From Candidatus Sulfotelmatobacter sp. (GTDB lineage: Bacteria; Acidobacteriota; Terriglobia; Terriglobales; Acidobacteriaceae), in the NCBI GenBank assembly GCA_030038255.1, contig JASHPH010000249.1:1-51981 (forward strand): DNA of 51,981 nucleotides, in the 5' to 3' direction. A program made the translations under genes and the position numbers. Below, one piece after another: positions 34,716-42,581 of this stretch. The notes below the pieces were generated by a model. The model was not told the DNA's origin. It saw only the letters and a program-made list of their open reading frames with translations, and did no database searches. The stretch's first letter is position 1, and each line of letters starts with the position of its first letter.

Positions 34716-35528
34716 ATGCGCCGCCTGATATCCATCACGGCGTTCGCGCTCTTCCTCGCAGTACCCGTGTGGGCCCAGCATGGAGGAGGGGGTCACGGCG
34801 GTGGTGGTGGGCACGCCGGTGGTTTCGGTGGTGGCCACGGCGGCGGGTTTAGCGGTGGGCACGCAGGTGGCTTCTCCGGCCACAGCAGCGGCGGTTTCAG
34901 CGGATCTCATTCCAGTCCCAGCGTTCACGCCTACGGCGGACCGCTCTCATCTGCGGCACCACGCAGCTTCTCCGGCCGTACTTCCTTCTCGCAGCGGAAT
35001 TTCTCGCGCGGCCCCTTCCTGCATGAGCGTTTCCGCACCTATCGTTACAACCGCAATTGGTACTGGGGAGGCTACGGCTATCCGTGGTGGGGTTGGGGCT
35101 ATCCGTGGGGCTATTATGATCCTTGGTGGTGGTGGGGCGACGAATCCTATAACAACAACGAGTACGATCAGAACGTAGCCGCCGCTGCCGAGATGAACCG
35201 GGAGAACCTTGAAGAGCAGCGCATGTTGCGGCAGGAGGAAGCCGAAGGCGACCAGGATGTCTACGCTCCTTCGTACCGCGCACCGCGCGCCGCGCCCAGC
35301 GCGGAAGAACACGGCGTGGCCGTGATGCCGGCGACCGTGCTCGTTTTCCGCGATCAGCACAAGGAAGAAATCGAGAACTACGCCATCGTTGGCCAGACGC
35401 TGTGGAACTTCGCTCCCCAACACACCGAGAAAATTTCGCTGGCCGATCTCGACATTCCCGCCACGACCAAAGCCAACGCCGACCACGGCGTCACCTTCCG
35501 CGTCCCGGTCCCGGGCGAAGCCCAATAG
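34716..35528 (+). CDS. Secreted Gly/His- and Trp/Tyr-rich protein with conserved C-terminal domain
   Basis: A 270-aa exported protein with a signal peptide (MRRLISITAFALFLAVPVWAQ). The mature N-terminus is a Gly/His/Ser low-complexity repeat (HGGGGHGGGGGHAGG), followed by an aromatic stretch (WYWGGYGYPWWGWGYPWGYY) and an acidic region. The C-terminal ~65 residues (VLVFRDQHKEEIENYAIVGQ ... LADLDIPAT) look like a folded domain that I have seen at the ends of other acidobacterial secreted proteins; its function is unknown. An extended start at 34581 is rejected because it does not begin with a signal peptide. A small membrane protein gene follows after 13 bases. Confidence 0.8.
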   Translation: MRRLISITAFALFLAVPVWAQHGGGGHGGGGGHAGGFGGGHGGGFSGGHAGGFSGHSSGGFSGSHSSPSVHAYGGPLSSAAPRSFSGRTSFSQRNFSRGPFLHERFRTYRYNRNWYWGGYGYPWWGWGYPWGYYDPWWWWGDESYNNNEYDQNVAAAAEMNRENLEEQRMLRQEEAEGDQDVYAPSYRAPRAAPSAEEHGVAVMPATVLVFRDQHKEEIENYAIVGQTLWNFAPQHTEKISLADLDIPATTKANADHGVTFRVPVPGEAQ

Positions 35529-35541
35529 GCAGAGGTGCGCG

Positions 35542-35766
35542 ATGATGGACCTAGATCGCAGAGACCCCGCCGCACCTCATCGGGGCATTACGATGCACAA
35601 ACTGCCGGTTGGGGGAGACCTCCCGGGGCTGGTGTTCGCTGTTGGAAGCGTGGCGATCTTCCTGATTGCGCTGCCGCCGCTGTGGTATTTCGTCGGGTTT
35701 GCTGTGCTCCTCGGGCTTGGCGTTGCGGCCTTATTGCGGTTTACTCGCCCATCAACGCACGGCTAG
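35542..35766 (+). CDS. Small two-helix membrane protein
   Basis: A 74-aa protein with AGAGG about six bases before ATG 35542. Residues 1-25 are polar, and residues about 28-65 form one long or two short membrane helices (LVFAVGSVAIFLIALPPLWY, FVGFAVLLGLGVAALLRF). The tail is basic. No family is recognised. Its tight spacing after the Gly-rich gene suggests one transcript. A longer frame that starts inside the preceding gene is rejected. Confidence 0.65.
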   Translation: MMDLDRRDPAAPHRGITMHKLPVGGDLPGLVFAVGSVAIFLIALPPLWYFVGFAVLLGLGVAALLRFTRPSTHG

Positions 35767-35823
35767 CGTTTGCCCGCCCCCCCAAAAATGATTGCTTAAA
35801 ACGGCATCAACACCTTTCCGATG

Positions 35824-35975
35824 CGTCATCCCGAAGGCCCGCGCTTTCAGGTAGACCCCCGACTTCAGTCGGGGGCGGCGAAGCCGCGGGCCGAGGGATC
35901 TTGCGCGCACCGTCCGTGGCGCTACTCGCGAGATCCCTCGCTGCGGCTGAAGAAGACGCCTCCGCTCGGGACGAC
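35824..35975. repeat. REP/MITE-like palindromic repeat, copy C (long form)
   Basis: It begins CGTCATCCCGAAGGCCCGCG and ends with the inverted match GCTCGGGACGACG. It includes the hairpin CCCCCGACTTCAGTCGGGGG (35856-35875) and the inverted pair GAGGGATCTTGCGCG / CGCGAGATCCCTC. Copy B has the same ends without the inner hairpin; copy A shares the left half. Confidence 0.8.
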
Positions 35976-36052
35976 GCCATCTGAGCATGTGCAGGTGGAC
36001 AACGCTCAAACTGGCCCGAACCTCCCCAGCCAAGTCACTAACCCCATCCCGA

Positions 36053-36061
36053 TGCTAAAAT
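36053..36061 (+). promoter_or_regulatory. Extended -10 promoter for hpnJ
   Basis: TGCTAAAAT is an extended -10 box ending 15 bases before ATG 36076, so the leader would be about eight bases with no SD. No clear -35. Confidence 0.35.
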
Positions 36062-36075
36062 AAAAAATATTCAAT

Positions 36076-37545
36076 ATGCCTCTAAAAACACTGTTCTTAA
36101 ACCCCCCTTCATTTGAAAACTTCGACGGAGGCGCGGGCTCCCGTTGGCCCGCCACCCGCGAAATCGAAAGCTACTGGTACCCGGTATGGCTGGCGTATCC
36201 GGCCGGAATGCTGGAGGGCTCGCGCCTGCTGGATGCGCCTCCGCATCACGTTTCCGGCGAAGAGACCATCCAGATCGCCAAGGACTACGAATTTCTCGTC
36301 CTGTTTACCTCGACGCCCGGCTTCCCCGGCGATATTCGCCTCGCCCGCGCCATCAAAGAGGCAAATCCGAAGATCAAAATTGCCTTCGTCGGTCCGCACG
36401 TGACCGTGCTGCCAGAGAAGTCTCTGCGCGACTGCCCAGCCATCGATTTCGTCTGCCGTAAAGAATTCGACTTCGCCGTCGTCGACTACGCCAAAGGCAA
36501 GCCGCTCGAGGAAATCCCGGGAGTTTCTTTCCTGAAGGATGGCAAGATCGTGCACAATCCCGATCAGCCGCAAATCCAGGATCTCGACGCGCTGCCCCAC
36601 GTCACCGACGTCTACAAGCGTGACCTCGACGTCACGCGCTACACCGTGCCCTTCCTGCTTCATCCCTTTGTCTCGCTCTACACCACGCGTGGCTGCCCGG
36701 CGCAATGCACCTTCTGCCTGTGGCCGCAGACGCTCAGCGGACATCCCTGGCGCAAGCGCTCTACCGACGACGTAGCCCGCGAGATGGCCCGCGCCAAGCA
36801 GTTGTGGCCCGACGTGAAAGAATTCTTCTTTGACGACGACACCTTCAACATCCAGAAAGCCCGCACTATCGAGCTCTGCGGAAAACTCAAGCCGCTCGGC
36901 CTGACCTGGTCGTGCACATCGCGCGTTACCACCGACTTCGAAACGCTGAATGCGATGAAAGACGCTGGATGCCGGCTGCTGATCGTCGGCTACGAGTCGG
37001 GCGACCCGCAGATTCTCAAGAACATTAAGAAAGGCGCTACGGTCGAGCGCGCCCTCCAGTTCACCAAGGATTGCAAGAAGCTCGGCCTCGTCGTTCACGG
37101 CGACTTCATTCTGGGGCTGCCGGGCGAGACGCATGAAACCATCAACCGCACGATCGCTTTCGCCAAGGAATTAGACGTCGAGACCATCCAGGTCTCGGTC
37201 GCCCATGCGTATCCTGGCACCGAGCTTTACGACTACGCGGTGAAGAACGGATTCATGGTCGCGGGCAACAAGATGGTCGACGAGGGCGGCCACCAGCTCG
37301 CGCACATTCAGTATCCGGGCCTTCCTGCGGACGAAATTCTGGCCGCCGTCCACCGCTTCTACGACGAATATTACTTCCGTCCCAAGGCCGTGTACCGCAT
37401 TTTGCGCAAAGCGGCCTTCGATGGCTACGAGCGCAAGCGCCTCTATCACGGGGCGAAGACATTCCTCAAGCTGCGCGCTGCCCGTAACAAAATGATCAAG
37501 GAACACAACCAGGCAGCTGCCGCGGCTCAGCCCGCAAAAGCCTGA
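36076..37545 (+). CDS. hpnJ: Hopanoid biosynthesis radical SAM protein HpnJ
   Basis: A 489-aa B12-binding-type radical SAM enzyme. HpnJ is proposed to contract the sugar ring of bacteriohopanetetrol glucosamine to give the cyclitol ether head group. The N-terminus FLNPPSFENFDGGAGSRWPA is characteristic of HpnJ. The iron-sulfur ligands are Cys207, Cys211 and Cys214 in RGCPAQCTFC (CxxxCxxC). GYESGDPQILKNIKKG and HGDFILGLPGET are typical of the SAM barrel. It lies near hpnCDE on the opposite strand. The glycosyltransferase and deacetylase partners HpnI and HpnK, and the cyclase gene, are not in this window. Confidence 0.9.
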   Translation: MPLKTLFLNPPSFENFDGGAGSRWPATREIESYWYPVWLAYPAGMLEGSRLLDAPPHHVSGEETIQIAKDYEFLVLFTSTPGFPGDIRLARAIKEANPKIKIAFVGPHVTVLPEKSLRDCPAIDFVCRKEFDFAVVDYAKGKPLEEIPGVSFLKDGKIVHNPDQPQIQDLDALPHVTDVYKRDLDVTRYTVPFLLHPFVSLYTTRGCPAQCTFCLWPQTLSGHPWRKRSTDDVAREMARAKQLWPDVKEFFFDDDTFNIQKARTIELCGKLKPLGLTWSCTSRVTTDFETLNAMKDAGCRLLIVGYESGDPQILKNIKKGATVERALQFTKDCKKLGLVVHGDFILGLPGETHETINRTIAFAKELDVETIQVSVAHAYPGTELYDYAVKNGFMVAGNKMVDEGGHQLAHIQYPGLPADEILAAVHRFYDEYYFRPKAVYRILRKAAFDGYERKRLYHGAKTFLKLRAARNKMIKEHNQAAAAAQPAKA

Positions 37546-37558
37546 CGAGTATGTGGAG

Positions 37559-37606
37559 GGCGGCCAGCCCTGCCTCCGGCCGCGACCGGAAGCAGGCTCC
37601 GCCGCC
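37559..37606. repeat. 48-bp imperfect palindrome after hpnJ
   Basis: The left arm GGCGGCCAGCCCTGCCTCCGG pairs with a right arm whose reverse complement starts GGCGGCGGAGCCTGC, with a few mismatches. It could be a terminator-like hairpin (no T-run follows) or another interspersed palindrome. Confidence 0.5.
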
Positions 37607-37725
37607 CCTGAATCACCGCGGTCCACGCCTCGCTCCGCTCGCCGGTTAGCCTCTTGTTCCTCCGTGTTTTCGATCACAGAAACCGTCGGTCGAAACGATT
37701 ACAAGTCGAGGAAAGGAGGCGAGAC

Positions 37726-38226
37726 ATGCGCGACCACCACAAGGTATCACCTGAGACGATCCGCGATTTCCTGGCGCAGAAGCGCATCGCCCTCGTGGGA
37801 ATCTCGCGCGATCCTCATGACTTCAGCCTCACATTGTTCGAGGAGTTTTGCCGCCGCGGCTACGACATGGTCCCGGTGAATCCCGCGGTCGAGGAAGTGA
37901 TGGGACGGCCGTGTGCTATGCGCGTGCAGGACATTGACCCTCCCGTCGATGCCGCACTGCTCATGACCTCGCCGGCCGTTACCGAGACTGTCGTTCGCGA
38001 TTGCGCGCTCGCCGGCATCCGCCGCATCTGGATGTACCGCGCCCGCGGTCCAGGCGCAGTCAGCCCCGCCGCTGTCGATTTCTGCCGGGCCCATGGAATC
38101 GCTGTCGTGCCCGGCCAGTGCCCCTTCATGTTCTGGCGCGACGCCGCCAGCTTCCATCGCCTGCATGGCTTCATTCGCAAGATTACTGGCCGCTACCCGC
38201 GCCAAACTGAACGGCCTGCAGCCTAG
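37726..38226 (+). CDS. CoA-binding domain protein (YccU-like)
   Basis: A 166-aa cytoplasmic protein consisting of one Rossmann-like CoA-binding domain. IALVGISRDPHDFSLTLFEE near residue 20, YDMVPVNPAVEEVMGRPC and the central PVDAALLMTSPAVTETVVRD follow the family pattern. A near-perfect SD (AAGGAGG) precedes ATG 37726, which decides the start over an upstream frame. The ending CPFMFWRDAASFHRLHGFIR is longer than in E. coli YccU. Its ligand and role are unknown. It sits between hpnJ and the DUF1326 gene. Confidence 0.85.
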   Translation: MRDHHKVSPETIRDFLAQKRIALVGISRDPHDFSLTLFEEFCRRGYDMVPVNPAVEEVMGRPCAMRVQDIDPPVDAALLMTSPAVTETVVRDCALAGIRRIWMYRARGPGAVSPAAVDFCRAHGIAVVPGQCPFMFWRDAASFHRLHGFIRKITGRYPRQTERPAA

Positions 38227-38362
38227 GCTGATTCCAGGTGACCTGTAATTCCGCCCGGCTTCGTGCCGTTGCCCTGGTAACGGCGCTGAGGCCCCTAGTA
38301 CATTCCCCGCTTGCACAAAAGCGATCCCAGGCGCATACTTCCGCCCGTCTGGGGGTGCTCCT

Positions 38363-39082
38363 ATGCACAGAACGGCTTTGCTTTTGGCTGTCGCCCTGCT
38401 CGGTGTCAGCGCAGGACATTCCGCATCTCCTTCGCCGGACTGGGCCATCAACGCCACCGCCATCGAGGCATGCAGTTGTCCACACTTCTGCATCTGCTAC
38501 TTCAACCCGCATCCCGCGGGACACCACGAAAACGGCAAGGCAGAACACTTCTGCAAGTTCAACAACGCGTACAAGGTGAACAAGGGACATTACGGCTCCG
38601 TTGATCTGACCGGCGCCAAGTTCTGGATCAACGGCGACCTGGGCGGCGACTTCTCCCAGGGCCAGATGGATTGGGCTCAGGTGACGTTCGACAAGGCGAC
38701 CACCGCCGACCAGCGGCAGGCGCTCGGTGAAATCATCGGGCATGTATTTCCCGTGAAGTGGAAGTCGCTGCAGACCGCCGAAGGCGATATCGACACCTGG
38801 ACCTTCGACAAAGACCAGGCGCACGCCACGCTGAACGGCGGCAAGACTGCCGAGATCAAACTGAAACGCTTTCAGGGAATGACTGACGAGCCCGCGGTCC
38901 TGAAGAACGTCAAATACTGGGGCACGCCGCGTAACGACGGCTTCGTCATGATGCCCAACGAAATCGAGACCTACCGCGAGGGCCCCAAGCCGTATGAATT
39001 CAAGGGAACGAACGGGTTCATGCTCACGTTCGACATGACGTCGAAGGATGTGCCCGCGCCGAAAGGGACGTCGATGTACTGA
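38363..39082 (+). CDS. Exported DUF1326 protein
   Basis: A 239-aa protein with a signal peptide (residues 1 to about 20) and then the DUF1326 domain starting at EACSCPHFCICYF, whose closely spaced Cys residues suggest a metal or disulfide site. The rest is beta-rich (YGSVDLTGAKFWINGDLGGD, IDTWTFDKDQAHATL). Function is unknown for the family. A clear intrinsic terminator follows at 39106-39132, so its transcript ends before reaching the convergent hpnE. Confidence 0.82.
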   Translation: MHRTALLLAVALLGVSAGHSASPSPDWAINATAIEACSCPHFCICYFNPHPAGHHENGKAEHFCKFNNAYKVNKGHYGSVDLTGAKFWINGDLGGDFSQGQMDWAQVTFDKATTADQRQALGEIIGHVFPVKWKSLQTAEGDIDTWTFDKDQAHATLNGGKTAEIKLKRFQGMTDEPAVLKNVKYWGTPRNDGFVMMPNEIETYREGPKPYEFKGTNGFMLTFDMTSKDVPAPKGTSMY

Positions 39083-39105
39083 TGCGATTTTGCAGGTTCG
39101 CACGA

Positions 39106-39132
39106 TGCGCCGGAGTTTTCCGGCGCATTTTT
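39106..39132 (+). terminator. Intrinsic terminator after the DUF1326 gene
   Basis: TGCGCCGG pairs with CCGGCGCA (8 bp, loop AGTTTT), followed at once by TTTTT. It lies 23 bases after the stop codon. Confidence 0.8.
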
Positions 39133-39163
39133 GTTGCAAAGGAGCTGGAAGAGTAGCACTGCG

Positions 39164-40582
39164 CTATGGGAACAATCGCATCAGCCCGGCCGGAGGTAAA
39201 TCTGGGGAGAGGAAGCGCACGTCCTTGCGGCCGGCAGCATGCGCCAGCGCCTCCGCCGCCAGATATCCGCTGCGCACGGCGCCCTCCATGGTTGCGGGCC
39301 ACTTCGTCGCTATCCAGTCTCCGGCAAGAAACACGCGCAGCCATGCCGTGACTGCTGACGGTCGATACATGTCGATCCCCGGACGCGGCGAGTAGGTGGC
39401 ATTCACCTCTTTGATCACAGTCGATTTCAGCAGATTCGCCCGACGGGCTGCCGGGAAAAATTCCCGCACTTCGCCGAGGGCGAGTTCGACAATCTCCGCC
39501 TTCGATTTCTCAATCAAGGTTTTCGACGAGCTGACGACGAGCTCGATATAGCTACCGGCGGCAGTTGCGTCGTTGGTACGCATGGGCTGCAGCCGCGACT
39601 TGTGGAACATCCACTGGATGGTTCGGTCGAGCAGCACGGCATGGTCGAAATCGGAAATCTGCCGGTCGAACCACAAATGAATGCCCGTGATGGGAGACGA
39701 TTCGAAATGAGCGAGCTGCTCGCGGATGGGAGCGCTTTCCGCCGCATCGGGCAATACGCGATCAAGTGCGTCGAACGGCAGCGCGACCACGAGATAATCG
39801 AACATTTCAACCTGACCGGCGACTCGTAACTGGACTCCTGCAGGGTCGGCCGCGAATCCCTCGATCGGACGCCGGAACTGCAACACGCCGCCGCGCGCGC
39901 GAATGTATTCGCCCGCTGCGTTGTAAAGGTCAGTGAGTGGAACCGTGGGCACGCCCATCCGGCCTGCCGCGGGAGACTTCAGGAACGACTCCCGGATCAC
40001 CTGCGCCGCGTAAGGCACAGCGATGCGGTCGAGATCCTCGTTCAGCGCGCTGACCAGGATTGTTTTCCAGAAGCGCTCGATCGCCGGCTCCGTCTGATGG
40101 TGACGGCGCAGCCAGGCAAGAAAATCCTCCTCAGAGCCTGCGTCGAGAGAGTTTGCCACCAGAATCATCATCGCCCAGGCAATGCTCAACTTGTCGCGCC
40201 ATCCCAGGCAGGCGGCACGCAGAAACGCCGGAGCAGTATGCAAGGGCGCCGGAAGAAACGAAGGCCCGATCGAGGACGCACGGCCGCCGGGCTCGAGAAA
40301 GGTCAGGGTGTCGTACCAGCGAATCTTGTCTTCGACGCCGGTGCGCCGGTAAAACTCAATCAGATTCGTGCAGCACCCCAGAAGCACGTGCTGGCAGTTG
40401 TCCACCACCTCGCCCGTTCCCGGATGCTCGTAGGATGACGCCCTGCCGCCAAGAAACGGCCGCTTCTCGAAGAGCGTGACGCGAAACCCCGCGTCGGCCA
40501 GGGCACAAGCCGCAGCCAGCCCGGCCAGACCGCCTCCGGCCACGGCGACCGTGGGTTGCAATGGGGATGAGGTTGGGGTCAT
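39164..40582 (-). CDS. hpnE: Hydroxysqualene dehydroxylase
   Basis: A 472-aa FAD-dependent enzyme that reduces hydroxysqualene to squalene, the last of three steps from farnesyl diphosphate. The FAD loop VAVAGGGLAGLAAACALA is at residues 12-29, followed by FEKRPFLGGRASSY near residue 40 and HVLLGCCTNL near 65. Near the C-terminus, VFLAGDWIATKWPATMEGAV closes the FAD site. It is the last gene of the minus-strand operon, 26 bases after hpnD. Confidence 0.92.
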   Translation of the reverse strand: MTPTSSPLQPTVAVAGGGLAGLAAACALADAGFRVTLFEKRPFLGGRASSYEHPGTGEVVDNCQHVLLGCCTNLIEFYRRTGVEDKIRWYDTLTFLEPGGRASSIGPSFLPAPLHTAPAFLRAACLGWRDKLSIAWAMMILVANSLDAGSEEDFLAWLRRHHQTEPAIERFWKTILVSALNEDLDRIAVPYAAQVIRESFLKSPAAGRMGVPTVPLTDLYNAAGEYIRARGGVLQFRRPIEGFAADPAGVQLRVAGQVEMFDYLVVALPFDALDRVLPDAAESAPIREQLAHFESSPITGIHLWFDRQISDFDHAVLLDRTIQWMFHKSRLQPMRTNDATAAGSYIELVVSSSKTLIEKSKAEIVELALGEVREFFPAARRANLLKSTVIKEVNATYSPRPGIDMYRPSAVTAWLRVFLAGDWIATKWPATMEGAVRSGYLAAEALAHAAGRKDVRFLSPDLPPAGLMRLFP

Positions 40583-40608
40583 CGAGCAGGATCTTCAGGT
40601 CATCTGCG

Positions 40609-41553
40609 TCAGGTGAGACGCATGACGAATCCCTTCCCCAGAATGCGCAGCTTTTCCCAGCGGCTCAACGCGATTTTGGCCGTGAAGACGTCGTATCGCT
40701 TCTCGGCAATTTTCTCGAGAAGGCGGCGGTAAATATTCAACAGCACCCAGAGCGCAGGCTGACTGTCTTCCGAAACATAGGGAATCAGCGCGTCTCCGGC
40801 GGCGTAGAACTCACGAGCTCGATCCGCCTCCAGGGCCAGCAGCGGCTGGAAGCGCGCGGGGTCCGGATTCGTCATGAGTTCTGAAGCGGTGAGGCCGAAG
40901 CGGGCGAGATCTTCTTCCGGCAGGTAGATCCTGCCCATGGCCGCGTCTTCCTTCACGTCGCGAAGAATGTTGGTCAGCTGGAAGGCGAGGCCGCAGCGCT
41001 CGGCCAGAATTTCCGCAGCCGGATCGCGATAGCCGAACACGTGGATGCAAACCAGCCCCACCACCGACGCCACGCGGTAGCAGTAGAGCTGCAGATCTTC
41101 AAAAGTCTTGTACTGCACCGTGAGGCCGGGAACCCCGGCGGTTTGCGCCGCAGGTTCGGTTTCTGCAACGTCCATCGCAGTACCATGGGCGAGTTCGTCG
41201 AGCAATCCGGCGGGAATCGCGTAACGCCGCTGCGCGTCGGTCAGAGCCAGCAGAATGGGATCGTCCGTGGGATGGCCCTGCTGCGCGCGGTGCAGGGCAT
41301 CAAGCCAGGTGTCGAGTTTCTGGCGCCGCGCGGGAAGGCTCAGCGTGGCGTCGTCGGTAATGTCGTCGCACGTGCGCATGAAAGCGTAAACAGCGCACAG
41401 CGCTTCGCGCTTGCGGTGCGGCAGAACGTGGAAGGCGTAATAAAAATTCTTGGCCGCCCGGCGTGTAATGCCCTTGCACACGGAGTACGCCATGACCAGT
41501 TGCGGCGGAGCCGGCGTCCAGGGGAGGGGAACCTGCTGTGCGCCGGCGCTCAT
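40609..41553 (-). CDS. hpnD: Presqualene diphosphate synthase
   Basis: A 314-aa prenyl synthase of the squalene/phytoene synthase family that condenses two farnesyl diphosphates to presqualene diphosphate. The two Asp-rich metal sites are present: MRTCDDITDD near residue 60 and NILRDVKEDAAMGRIYLP near residue 200. Its ATG overlaps the hpnC stop codon as ATGA, so the two are translationally coupled. Confidence 0.92.
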   Translation of the reverse strand: MSAGAQQVPLPWTPAPPQLVMAYSVCKGITRRAAKNFYYAFHVLPHRKREALCAVYAFMRTCDDITDDATLSLPARRQKLDTWLDALHRAQQGHPTDDPILLALTDAQRRYAIPAGLLDELAHGTAMDVAETEPAAQTAGVPGLTVQYKTFEDLQLYCYRVASVVGLVCIHVFGYRDPAAEILAERCGLAFQLTNILRDVKEDAAMGRIYLPEEDLARFGLTASELMTNPDPARFQPLLALEADRAREFYAAGDALIPYVSEDSQPALWVLLNIYRRLLEKIAEKRYDVFTAKIALSRWEKLRILGKGFVMRLT

Positions 41554-42578
41554 TGCTTATTAACCCCGCTCTGCTGAGCCGCGCTGTGGTGAGTGCCACT
41601 TGCTCCTGCGACAGCCGATCCATTCCCGGTGCCACTCGAGAAAAGCTTGCCCAGCGCGGCGCGCGCCACAAGCGCGAGCTTGCGCGGCTTCGAAATGACA
41701 GGACGATTTCCCAGCACCGCATAGCCTTGCCGCTCAATCGCGCGCAGAATTTCTAATCCGCCGCGGCTGAACAGTTCGATATCGATGGCCAGCTCGCGGT
41801 CGACCCTTCCCACCAGCGGCAGGCCTTTGCGAAACCATTCGCGCGCGCGGTCGACTTCGAACTGCATCATGGCGCGGAAAGCCGACGTGTTCCGGCTGCA
41901 CAGGATGTCGTCTTCGCTCACATTGAACGCCCGCAGGTCCTCGATCGGCAGGTAGAGGCGGCCCTTGGCGTAGTCGCGCGTCACGTCTTGCCAAAAATTC
42001 GCCAGTTGCAGCGCCGTGCAGGTGTAATCGGAAAGCTGTTGCCGCTCGCTGTCCCGGTATCCGCAGAGATAGAGCACAAGATGCCCGACCGGATTCGCCG
42101 AGTAGCGGCAATAGGCGAGCACGTCCTCGAAAGTCTCAAAACGCGTGACGGTCTGGTCCTGGCGGAAAGCGATCAATAAATCCGAGAATTCGTGCTTGGG
42201 AATGTCGAACTGCCGCACCGTCTCAGCCAACGCTACAAACACTGGGTGCTTGGGCGCGCCATCATAGCAGGCGTCCAGTTCAGCCTGCCACTGATCTAAG
42301 AGTGCAAGCGAGGCGGCCTTGTCGCCGACTTCGTCGCCGAGATCGTCAGAAATGCGGCAATAGGCGTAGACGTTGCAGAAATGCTGTCGCAAGCGCTTCG
42401 GCAGAAACCACGTCGCAACCGAGAAATTTTCATAATGCGTGCGGGCGAGACGGGCACAGTATTCGCGGGCCTCTTCAAGCGCAGGCGCGGTCGCGGGAAT
42501 CCCGTACTCGGCAGGCAGACAGCTCCAGCCGCTGGCAGCGGCGGAAACGGCCGAATTCTGCGTGGCGAGTGGTGGCAT
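41550..42578 (-). CDS. hpnC: Hydroxysqualene synthase
   Basis: A 342-aa relative of HpnD that converts presqualene diphosphate to hydroxysqualene. It shows YAYCRISDDLGDEVGD near residue 70 and NFWQDVTRDYAKGRLYLP near residue 195, the paired Asp motifs of the family. The last ~40 residues are a Ser/Gly/Ala-rich tail outside the usual fold. It starts three bases after the upstream dehydrogenase stop codon. Confidence 0.92.
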   Translation of the reverse strand: MPPLATQNSAVSAAASGWSCLPAEYGIPATAPALEEAREYCARLARTHYENFSVATWFLPKRLRQHFCNVYAYCRISDDLGDEVGDKAASLALLDQWQAELDACYDGAPKHPVFVALAETVRQFDIPKHEFSDLLIAFRQDQTVTRFETFEDVLAYCRYSANPVGHLVLYLCGYRDSERQQLSDYTCTALQLANFWQDVTRDYAKGRLYLPIEDLRAFNVSEDDILCSRNTSAFRAMMQFEVDRAREWFRKGLPLVGRVDRELAIDIELFSRGGLEILRAIERQGYAVLGNRPVISKPRKLALVARAALGKLFSSGTGNGSAVAGASGTHHSAAQQSGVNKQ

Positions 42579-42581
42579 CCA

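Larger units (their letters stand above)
35767..36075. other. Gap holding repeat copy C and the hpnJ promoter
   Basis: The ~309 bases between the small membrane protein and hpnJ contain repeat copy C (35824-35975) and an extended -10 box near 36053. No further gene is supported. Confidence 0.6.

Noticed and set aside
36109-37134. 341-codon open frame on the minus strand
   Set aside because: Antisense to hpnJ; no domain or signal peptide.
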